64,000 bases of DNA from Cladorrhinum sp. PSN259 (taxonomy: Eukaryota > Ascomycota > Sordariomycetes > Sordariales > Podosporaceae). Below the pieces are notes generated by a model, which made no database searches, had not been told where the DNA came from, and saw nothing but the letters and a program-made list of their open reading frames with translations. Positions 55,857 through 64,000 of this stretch are shown here, in pieces (the stretch's first letter is position 1; the number at the start of each line of letters is the position of its first letter). Location: assembly GCA_033725935.1 (NCBI GenBank), contig MU867069.1:124001-188000 (forward strand), read 5' to 3'. Both the position numbers and the translations under genes were made by a program.

Positions 55857-56823
55857 GATTCCGTCGAAAGGGCGACTCCAGCCGGGTAGCCTTACCATCA
55901 ATTCAGGACTGCGGCGAGGGATGAGGAAGGCGGCTTGTAACGCCAGAAAATGACAGGATTGTCGAAAAACGCGATACACTTGTTGGTTGATCCTTTTGAT
56001 GAAAAGAAGCGCGAAAGACTGGTGTCGCGAAAAGGTGTAACTTTGGAAAATACGGTAAGGGAAGCTTGGGAGTGGCGCTTCCGAGCTGACAATCTTTCGC
56101 TGACGAAAGAGAAAAGTCGCGCAACGGTTGGTCCACGTGATACAGCCATACGCGAAAGTGGGGGGTTTGGTGGCCCACCAGAAAACGAAATAAGCAGACA
56201 ACCGTCACACAGCTGTAAAACCTCGCCAAATTCCATGGTTTCCCGTCCCGTCCCGTATCAAACTTTCGGCCGAGAGAAGGTACGGTCCAGCGTCTCCTGT
56301 TTCAAGGCCTTTCTTGATGGGCCACGGATGGAATGGGCAAGAATTGCCCTTGGCGGTATTCAGCAGGTGGTCATGATGGTCAGGGGCCATGGGCCGTTTG
56401 TTCTTCAGACGGAAAAAAGGCCTTGTCACACCCATTTCCTTTATCATGTATTCCGTAGGAGTTTTACACGTTACCTGAAATGTTTTCTTTTTTCAACATA
56501 CAACCCTCTATTTGTATCTGATATCACGTGGAGTTAATGACATCTACCCAGGATATATTGAGCATTCAAAAATCTCATTCTCTTCTCAATCTCATTCACA
56601 CTGGCCAGCCAGACCCCGGCCTTGGAATCTTACTTGAGGTAAGCTTATTATGAATTGTCTCCTGTTTAAGTTTAAAGGCCGGCAAACGGTCTTATCGTGA
56701 GAGACCTTGCCTTCGTAACCTGAAACTGCCACTTCACTTGGTATATATAAGATCTTTAGTGAATGTTGGTCTGAGAATTTCATTCCTGATTTCTCAACTA
56801 TTATTAACCATCACGCCTTCATA
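55857..56823. promoter_or_regulatory. Divergent promoter region, DUF3237 / secreted-protein genes
   Basis: 967 bases between divergent ATGs. On the secreted-protein side a TATATATAA lies at 56742-56750, about 75 bases before the ATG, with a typical leader (CATCACGCCTTCATA). The DUF3237 side has an open but ATG-poor frame to about 56201, probably leader sequence. Confidence 0.55.
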
Positions 56824-57531
56824 ATGTTACTCGTTCCTTTCCTCGCGACAATCTCACTCCTAGCATTCAAATGCGCTGCCACTCCATCCCCATTACCGCC
56901 TTTAAAATCTCGTCAAGTTACAGATGAACGAGTTCATCTAACTGACTGCACCGGTGGAGCATCACAAACGTCCGTCGTAGTGGTATGTCTCTCACCAAGT
57001 TTTCTCTCATCACATCCAAAAAACTGACTTCCGCTGTTCTGTTTCTTCTGCCACTTGCAGTACTGCAAAAACGAGAACGTTTGCAACAAAATCCCAGCAG
57101 AAAACGACATCTGCGTCATGGCCGAAAATTCCCTTTTCACCTGGGAGCAACAGACCCAAGGCTGCACGTTTCAGGGCACGAGTACAAGATTCGTCTGGGA
57201 CATAGAAGCCGACGCGAGAGATGGTACCAAATTCGCAAAGAATGATATTATCGGGTAATAAGTCATTTCCATCGATCAATCTTTGATCTTGAAGCCTTGT
57301 TCATAAACTGATAGGTGATAAAAAAAGGTCCGGAAGCAACGGGTTTCACCGTTTCAACTGCCTGAAGAACAATAACCCGGTTCTCTTCACAGATGATGAA
57401 GGGAGGCAATGCAGGAGTTTGTATTTTTGCGTCAACGTCAGTTTTTTTCTTCTTCTTTTTTTTTGTTTTTTTGTTTATTGAAAAGCATTCTTGGCTGAAT
57501 ACTAACATGGAAGTTTGAGCAGATTACATGA
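56824..57531 (+). CDS. Small secreted cysteine-rich protein, four exons
   Basis: Exons 56824-56982, 57061-57254, 57337-57436 and 57523-57531 give 153 aa. Donors are GTATGT, GTAATA and GTCAGT; the last intron has an ACTAAC branch site 20 bases before its CAG. The N-terminus MLLVPFLATISLLAFKCAATPSP is a signal peptide, likely cleaved near residue 20, followed by a possible dibasic-type site (LKSRQ). The mature part has eight cysteines (DC, YC, VC, IC, GC, NC, QC, FC), fitting four disulfides, with no domain I recognise. The third exon (FNCLKNNNPVLFTDDEGRQCRSLYFCVN) was found because the frame continues past the stop at 57256 once an intron is removed; the protein then ends VNIT. Small, cysteine-rich and secreted: effector-like or cell-wall-associated by class only. 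The last two exons are less certain. Confidence 0.72.
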
Positions 57532-57657
57532 ATTTCACGAAAACCAAGAAAAAATGAAAAAAAAAATTGAAAAGAGCCGATCAGCCCCAGAAGATAGATG
57601 TGTGGAGTAAATCAAGTTGAACTCCTATTTTCAAACTCGGCTAAAAAAGAAAACAAC

Positions 57658-57730
57658 TCCTCCGGGAAGGCTCGAACTTCCAACCTCCTGATTAACAGTC
57701 AGACGCGCTAGCCAATTGCGCCACAGAGGA
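57658..57730 (-). tRNA. tRNA-Asn (GTT)
   Basis: 73 nt, no intron. Acceptor arms TCCTCTG / CGGAGGA (one G-U-type pair), D-arm GGCGCAATTGGCTAGCGC, anticodon arm TCTGA-CTGTTAA-TCAGG with anticodon GTT, and T-arm GGAAGTTCGAGCCTTCC. A and B boxes are intact. The minus-strand frame over this site (NWLARLTVNQ) is a shadow of the tRNA. Confidence 0.95.
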
Positions 57731-59876
57731 TTTTTTGTTGAAGAAGTCCGTGATAAAATAGTATCATGACAAGGTGTTGCGGAGTTGGAAGCAGAATGTT
57801 TTGTTATCTTTTTGTTGTCAATATCAGTTTTCATGTCGGTTGGTTATTAGTTTGGCTTGGGATAAATGAGCCGTTTTAGTAGATAGACTGGATATTTCAG
57901 ACTTTGGACTTTACATCGACGTTTTTGTGGCAAGATTCTAAAATAAGACGAATAATAATAAATACTGTAACTTCTCGCTGACCAAAAGGTCAAGTTGCAC
58001 TGAGTTTGTGGAGAAACATGAGGTAGGAACTTGGAGGGAGATCAGGCTATGCAAGATACCAAGCAGGTGTCAGAGGAGAGAATTCAAAAGACTGTGCCGA
58101 TATTTATTCCAAATAGAATGGGCGTTATATACTGATTCGATAAATAAATAGATAGCTTTCTTCCATGACGATTCCATTTCCGTCTGCATTTTCCTTTTCC
58201 TTTAGATAACCCACAAAGGCAGCATCTCCACTGTCTTAACCTTCCATCGAAACGATCCGCTTCCAGTCATTCCCAACAAATATCTTCTGCTCGTCAATGG
58301 TTCCCTGTTTGCTCTTGAGCTCTTCCTCCATCTCGGCCAGATTTCGCTTGAGTTTAGTTTCCACTATCGCCAACGTCATAATCACCTCCCTTACAACTGG
58401 AAACTTTGTCCTGCCGAGACACCAGAGACCTCATTTCACTTCCATAGCGATGACCACAAAAAAAAAAAAGGTGAGTTTTAGTGACCTTGGTTGTGGTAGG
58501 TGGTGATAGGCTGTATGCCCTTCAAAGTCTTATTCACCTAGTGAACCCATGAACTGAGGTGCCTAAGGGGTAGGTCACCAGGGGATCCCATGCTGATCCC
58601 CCGCATGCAATGTTGGAACATGTACGTCGGCCATGTTCGAGAGCCTTGTTGCAGAAGTTAAACTGACTCGTCATCAACTCCCATAGAAAGCCTTCAAATT
58701 TCACTGTCGCCACAGAGGTCCACGGTGTTATGGGCTTGGTATATCTTCTCTCGGTTTCTAGGGCTTGGCTGGACTTGTGGTGCGAAGTTGAAAGGGGCAG
58801 TGCTTTGGTTTAACGGCTGTTGGTGCGGTGTAGCACTGAAGGGTAAGAAGGGACTTGGGCATTAAGCTGTCGGGGGAGCTCGATTGCTGATGCGGCTATG
58901 TCTGGTGTCGTCGTAGCACCGAGGAACCTCCCGGTCGAGGAGCTCCCAGGTCGTTGCCACGATGACCACCACGGGCCCAGTTTCCACATTCTCGAGGATT
59001 ACCATCGGTCGATCGCGGTTCGGGAAAGGTTCCAGGTGGGCCAGGCCAGGGTGCAAGTGGATGAGGGTATTGCCAGATGGCGTAGGTGCCGGACACATCT
59101 AACCATACCCATACCCATGCCCAGGCAATGCCTTGGATGTCTGCATCTTCGAAGTGTTAGCCATCTTCCATTTCAACCACCACAACCACACCCACACCTA
59201 CACAGGTTTCCGAGCGCACAGCCGTAACAAAGATTAACCATCTCTCCCATTCTAGGGCATCTCCGGATAATCGATCCACGGCCATATATACGGGGGAAAG
59301 GTATATAAATTGGGTGGCAGGCTAGGTGGTAGGCAGAGTGGCAGGCAGGCAGGATGATGGATGTGGTGGTGGATGGCTCGATGGAAGGCAGGTGCGTGGG
59401 CAGGGGGTATACGTAGTATGTACTTCGGTACGTATCGGTACGTACCTAGGCTTCAATTAATCAGACCCCTGCATCCCGCGGGTCCTGTATGCGGGACGGG
59501 CTCACAACGTATAGATGCTCTAACAACGGTTACGTCTTGGGCACAACGGTTATATTCAATCATCCTGTCTTTATTCTCACAACTGTTCTATATACACAAC
59601 AGTTAAATAGACCCTTTTCTACAAGTAAGGAGGCGAATTGCTAACATTGCTGCGCTGCAGACCCACTTCGAGGCCTATGAGGTGAAGGGAAGAATCGGCT
59701 GTCCCTCGGCCCTCGTCCCTCTTGATCTTTCTTGTAATTTCAATCCCCGGGCAATATTTGCTAGTTGATCGTTAGCAGGGAACGCCGATGGGCGATGTCA
59801 CCGTGACTTACGTCTCCGGGCAAGCTGTGACGATTGTCACCTTCTTGTTGGTTTTGTCCATCTGGTGCCCAGTCAA
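57731..59876. other. Spacer with one exon-like segment
   Basis: 2.1 kb. An exon-like segment on the minus strand at 58236-58410 is listed separately. A minus-strand frame at 58862-59098 (LIHLHPGLAHLEPFPNRDRP) is mildly protein-like but lacks connecting splice signals. Otherwise nothing supportable. Confidence 0.45.
58236..58410 (-). pseudogene. Isolated exon-like coiled-coil segment
   Basis: After an AG acceptor at 58411-58412 the minus strand reads TKFPVVREVIMTLAIVETKL, KRNLAEMEEELKSKQGTIDE and FVGNDWKRIVSMEG-stop. Heptad-like spacing of Leu/Ile/Met and the high Lys/Glu content suggest a real coiled-coil exon. No convincing upstream exons could be joined, so it may be the 3' exon of an undetected small gene or a relic. 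A short ATG at 58379 would give a 47-residue product. Confidence 0.3.
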
Positions 59877-60608
59877 CTAACGACGACTGTGATTCGGCCG
59901 CCTCAGTATCCTGACGGGGACAATATTGTCTCGTCGAGTGACAGGAGTGACGTCCTCTCTGGTGGGAACAGATTGGTCGAGGAGTTCGGGACGATGGATT
60001 TCGATCAAAAGCTGAAATTGTTCCCTTGAGTCAAGCGACTCGAATGGTCGTTCTGGCAACCGCACGACGGCCGGCTGGGGCTTGGGCGGTGGAGCGAGCA
60101 GGGCCAGAAGGCGTTCTGTCATTGGGTTCACGGCCGATGTCGTCTGTCTCGATGTCTTTGGGGGGACTGACCAGGCGAAGCCAGGCAAGGGTGGTTTGAC
60201 GACAGAAGGGCGACGACCTAGCATTGCTTTTTCGTAGGGTGTCTGATTGGTAGTGCTTGCTGCTATGATTTGCTGCTGCTGGGTGTTGTAGAGCGACAGA
60301 ACAAAATCTCTTTTGTCGCTTTCGGTCCACGACAGAATCTTGGGTGGATTGGGGGGCGTAGGTGACGCAGGCTTCATTCGGGAATCGGATGGTGAACCAG
60401 CCTTGAAGGGCTGCTTGGAGCAAAATAGCTTGTTGAGGTCCAGGGTCCTCAAAATGCATTCCGGACAACGAACATTATCGCAACGTCTTGAAAAGCCGGC
60501 TCCGGGACAAGAGCTAGGGCCTAGAGGCTGTGAGAAAGGCGATGGTACTCTTCTACGGCAGCAATTTGAGCACGCCAGCATCATGAACGAGTTTCTCTTT
60601 GAACCCAT
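59877..60608 (-). CDS. Hypothetical protein with N-terminal cysteine cluster
   Basis: 243 aa, single exon, start MGSKRNSFMMLACSNCCRRR in CCAAGATGGG context; the frame extends upstream but only from a TTG. Not recognised. Residues about 13-55 hold eight cysteines in CSNCC, SSCPGAGFSRRC and VRCPEC, a possible zinc-binding module. Then comes a Pro-rich segment (MKPASPTPPNPPKILSWTES), a short helix (DKRDFVLSLYNTQQQQIIAA) and another Pro-rich linker. Near 180-215 is a LLALLAPPPKPQPAVVRLPE / REQFQLLIEIHRPELL segment that could be a short interaction helix. The C-terminus is Arg-rich. Reads like a disordered regulatory protein; function unknown. Confidence 0.55.
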   Translation of the reverse strand: MGSKRNSFMMLACSNCCRRRVPSPFSQPLGPSSCPGAGFSRRCDNVRCPECILRTLDLNKLFCSKQPFKAGSPSDSRMKPASPTPPNPPKILSWTESDKRDFVLSLYNTQQQQIIAASTTNQTPYEKAMLGRRPSVVKPPLPGFAWSVPPKTSRQTTSAVNPMTERLLALLAPPPKPQPAVVRLPERPFESLDSREQFQLLIEIHRPELLDQSVPTREDVTPVTRRDNIVPVRILRRPNHSRR

Positions 60609-63247
60609 CTTGGGTAAATGAAGATTGGCAGCGGTCTGATATTGGGCGGCAACTGTCCTAAGGTTGCGGGGTGTCGGTCTCTGATGAACGATCAAGCAAT
60701 TTCGTATATCAGATTGAAGCAGATATCTCTAACGTTGATGATATTCAGAGTTCTCGATTGAGGAATGGGTTTTGTGGTATAGAAGAGCTTCTGCGCAAAG
60801 CGACCGGAAGTGAAGAGGGGGTCTTTAAAGCACTGCAATTTTGAAATTCTTGTTGGGGCTACCAAAGTTCTGTGGCAAGCCCCGGTGGCTGGCTTTATCA
60901 TGAAGATAGACTTTACATCTGGTACTTGGCGTATTTAAGTTAATCTCGAACGAACACCTTTACTATGAGCAAACTTTCAGCCATCTCAGCTTCGCAACCC
61001 ATCACATGCATGACTTCCTCAAGTGGGATTCAGCCACTCTCAGACTCAACATGTTGACCGTGCAGTGGATGGACAATGACCGAGAGAGATATAATATAAT
61101 CCCTGCAGGTGAAGAGACACTATTCAGAGACAACAAAAACACCTGAAGGGAGCACCGTAAAGTAACCTGTCAATTTGATATCAACTTAAGAGATAACGAG
61201 GCTGTATCTACTATCTATCAAGTATCAAGTACCATACACCACTGATACCAGGAAGAAGCCAAGATGTGCATGTGGAAAATCTCCACTATTGTGGAATATA
61301 AGCGGCCCGAGAAAAAGCTTGCTCTGCTTCCCGACGTGACCGACCAGGCCAAGTCAGCCAAGGCAGTGATAAGTGATGACCCAGAGTCAAAGTGTCTGGA
61401 ACATGGCAAAGTTTATAATTCAAAGGGTCTTGACGACTGGAAACAAGCAGCAATAGAGATAAGGGGTTCGAGTATCTAAGCCTCTTTTCCCTTCTCGAAG
61501 TATCGGCAGTCAAACACATGCAGACTCCACTAACAAAAAGCAAAGATTTAACCAGAACTTACCTTTCCCTTCGGACGGATCCCAAAAAATCTTCCCAACG
61601 CCGAACCGCCGAACATTGTCACCCCAGCAATAAATCCACTCCGGCCACGGTTTCACAACGGGAGGACGTCACGATGCAGACGTGCCTCCATTCGGGAAGA
61701 TCAATAAGTGCAAGACTGGTTTGGATTGGAAGCCAGAAGAAAAAGAACAATTTTTTTAAAAACAATTAGCGGCCGCTAATGCAAGAAGACTGCAGTTCAC
61801 ACGTTGCGCATCCACAAAAACAGTCTTGGCATCCACAAAACAGTCTTGGATGACTCCAACCGTCCGAACTCGTTGAAAAACCGGCTGCATGAACAGTCAT
61901 CATGCCGCCGCCGCCGATTGTCGGGACCTCTCGTTGTCTGCTTCGACCGAATATTACCACCTGCTGCTGGCTTCGTCGTCTGAGAAATACCCAAGATACA
62001 AGTCCCGCATACTGCCCCCTTTTTGACGCTGGGCTTGAGCTGGTTAGGGTCTACCATAGTACTGGATGGTCTACAACTTATTCACTACAGAGGACGTTCG
62101 TAACACGGATATGCCAAGGAGATCTGACGGCAGGCAACGGGACCCTGGAGTTCAATCCTTAAGATCCTTGTTCGTGGGAACATGTACATATACTAGTACC
62201 AAAACGTCTCCACTCCATGACAGGTCCGCGCTTCAAGGCTTCTTCCGACAATCCCGGCCACTGGGATATTTTGATGCCGTCACCTTTCTGTCATGTTGCA
62301 AAGTTACAGATTTTTATTGGCACATATCATGGTCCATGACTCTATCATCAACATTTGATCAGTTGTCATCCCATCAGTGCCATCACCAGTTCATCACCAT
62401 TCACTCCATTGCGACAACTTTACAACACTATTGCATCAAATCAAAGTATTTAGTCTGATTAGTGCCCTGAAGAAATTTTTACGAATCCTTCTAGCCCTTC
62501 ACTTTAATCTTGTCATGTGCTACGATTTATTCCACACTCAGCACGTGTTGTCCTTGTACACCGACGGGAATCCCCTCGCGTTTAAAAGCTCGCAGCGCGA
62601 CGCCGAGAGCAATTGACCAATCAGGGGGCCGATCCTGGCTCCAGCAGTGTGCTCTCTAGCACGTCTTGGCACCGTCAATGATCCTAAACTTCGGGCTCGT
62701 TTCGCCCCTGATTCGGCTGCGAGGACATCCTTGACAGCCACATCTGCAAGCTCCACCGTTGCCACCCCTAGGGCAGCGAGCCTGGGCCCGAAGACGTCGA
62801 GGCCCCAGTTATTCAAAACATGGCATTGGCTACACAGCCATGTTGAAGACACTGGTCCGTGCCACGGATTGGGCAGCCGTAACCCGTAGCAGCCATCTCG
62901 CTGTTGTTTCACTCGCGAGCGGCGTCGATCGGTGATCTACGCAGGGAGAAGAAAGTCCAATGTCAGTCATTAGCGAACCTCGCCGAGCGAGCCTCGCGCG
63001 CGCAGCGAGAGTATGGTAGAAAGATATATATCTGGAATGTGTCCGCCGATATATGGCTTCTGTCAACGACTCATACAATCAAAAGGGCACTGGTGTTTGG
63101 GTTGGATGATTGGATCATCACACTCTTTCGCTCGTTTTCCAGTTTTAGATACCCTACCCACGACTTTCATTCATTCCTCTCGTCACCATCGACTATAACA
63201 ATCCCATCAGCATTTGAAACATTAGATACCCCTCCCATATATTCGCC
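60609..63247. other. 2.6 kb spacer before the MFS gene
   Basis: No supportable gene. Notable: a 20-21 base direct repeat (CATCCACAAAAACAGTCTTGG, then CATCCACAAAACAGTCTTGG) at 61809-61849 and a perfect 16-base palindrome ATTAGCGGCCGCTAAT at 61765-61780. A GC-richer block at 62.6-62.9 kb has a mildly protein-like minus-strand frame without an identifiable domain. Confidence 0.45.
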
Positions 63248-64000
63248 ATGGCGGAAAGAAACACAGCCAGTCCGGCTCCGCCGTACCCGTATGACAACGA
63301 AGATAACCTCACCTATGCATCCATCATCCCACCACAACCCCCAGTCGATCCCACATGGAGCCCATCAAACGACGGCACTACTACTACCGATGCCAGACAG
63401 GAACCCTTTCACCAACATTTCCCTGCTGCGGTCGCTGCCGAGAAGCAGGGGAAGCTTGGAGGAGCACCAGGTACGGGATTGGATTACAAGCTTGTCGCCT
63501 TCGCGCCGGGAGACCCTGAAGATCCCAAGAACTGGTCGAAGCCCTACAAGTGGTATATCACCATGGTTGTGGCCATCACGTGTTTTGTCGTCGCTCTGTG
63601 CTCCAGTATCGTCACTTCAGATGTCGGTGGCGTTTCGGAATCCTTTGGCGTGAGCCACGAAGCGGCTCTGGTGCCCATCTCGGTCTTTGTCGTTGGTTTC
63701 GGTGTTGGTCCCATGATTTTCGCACCCCTTTCCGAGGTCTTTGGTAGACGCATCATCTAGTAAGATCATCCCCGGGAAACCTGTTCCCGTGTGTGTGTGT
63801 GTGTGTGTCTCTTGCTGACCCCTTTCCAAGTGCCTCGACCCTTTTTGTTGCCGTCATCTTCATCATCCCTTGCGCCGTTGCCAAGAACATTGGCACCCTG
63901 ATCGTCTGCAGACTCATCGACGGCATTGCCTTCTCCGCACCCATGACCCTGGTCGGCGGTACTCTTGCCGATCTCTGGCGCAACGAGGAGCGCGGCGTCC
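63248..64000 (+). CDS. MFS transporter (DHA1-like), 3' partial
   Basis: Major facilitator superfamily drug/polyamine:H+ antiporter type, plasma membrane by family. Exons 63248-63759 and 63831 to beyond the window end; the 71-nt intron (donor GTAAGA, acceptor CAAG) restores VFGRRIIYASTLFVAV. The N-terminal about 95 residues are hydrophilic and Pro/Thr-rich, typical of fungal DHA1 proteins, with FAPGDPEDPKNWSKPYKWY just before TM1. TM1 is at about 100-120 (YITMVVAITCFVVALCSSIV). TM2 ends in the signature loop GPMIFAPLSEVFGRR, the MFS motif A equivalent. After the intron TM3 and the start of TM4 (CRLIDGIAFSAPMTLVGGTLADLW) are visible. The start has ideal context CGCCATGGCGG. Substrate unknown. 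The intron contains a (GT)10 run. Confidence 0.93.
63789..63808. repeat. (GT)10 microsatellite inside an intron
   Basis: A GT dinucleotide run in the middle of the 71-base first intron of the MFS gene. It adds many GT dinucleotides next to the true donor at 63760. Confidence 0.9.

Noticed and set aside
57631..57834. 67-codon minus-strand frame (NPLWRNWLARLTVNQEVGSS)
   Set aside because: Classic false frame over a tRNA; it covers the tRNA-Asn at 57658-57730.
58862..59098. 78-codon minus-strand frame (LIHLHPGLAHLEPFPNRDRP...)
   Set aside because: Mildly protein-like, but no start context, no connecting exons and no family; competing frames overlap.
62538..62912. 124-codon minus-strand frame as a transposon remnant
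   Set aside because: Composition is protein-like in part (GLDVFGPRLAALGVATVEL), but no transposon domain or termini could be recognised.

Overview
The window is chromosomal DNA of a filamentous ascomycete, most likely Sordariomycetes and probably near Sordariales. Evidence: short 50-190 nt introns with GTAAGT/GTATGT-type donors and CTAAC/CTGAC branch sites; CAAAATGGC-type start contexts; fungus-specific families (Zn(II)2Cys6 regulator, CmcJ/NvfI-like oxygenase, DUF3237 protein, PAM17, SLX9); long gene-poor spacers full of microsatellites. The order-level placement is inference.

Layout. 0-2 kb: 3' part of a Zn(II)2Cys6 regulator and a tiny minus-strand gene with a strong promoter. 2-7.2 kb: gene-poor. 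7.2-7.9 kb: single-pass membrane protein. 9.8-14.6 kb (-): glycogen debranching enzyme, divergent from cytosolic NAD glycerol-3-phosphate dehydrogenase (17.5-18.7 kb, +). 19.4-22.5 kb (-): gamma-glutamylcyclotransferase-like membrane protein and a Pro/Glu-rich repeat protein. 25.2-31.0 kb: compact housekeeping block with NEDD8-type protease, SLX9 (-), UBA4 (+) and PAM17 (-). 32.1-39.7 kb: chromodomain protein (+), five-exon CmcJ/NvfI-like oxygenase (-) and bHLH factor (+). 43.1-44.0 kb: His/Gln-rich acidic protein (-). 44-50.3 kb: gene-poor, with copies of a small inverted-repeat element. 50.4-51.4 kb: DapA-superfamily aldolase. 54.5-55.9 kb (-): DUF3237 protein with duplicated zinc fingers, divergent from a four-exon small secreted cysteine-rich protein (56.8-57.5 kb). 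57.7 kb: tRNA-Asn(GTT) (-). 59.9-60.6 kb: hypothetical protein (-). 63.2 kb to the end: start of an MFS transporter.

Functional themes (inference). Debranching enzyme and glycerol-3-phosphate dehydrogenase share one 2.9 kb intergenic region with STRE-like and ATF/CRE-like sites next to the dehydrogenase, fitting joint control of glycogen release and glycerol synthesis in stress. The NEDD8-type protease and UBA4 are both ubiquitin-like-modifier enzymes, but the neighbourhood looks like ordinary housekeeping. The CmcJ-like oxygenase stands alone among regulators without a secondary-metabolite backbone gene. No CRISPR, plasmid or intact transposon was seen. Exon structures were built by eye from splice signals, reading frame and family expectation, without transcript data.
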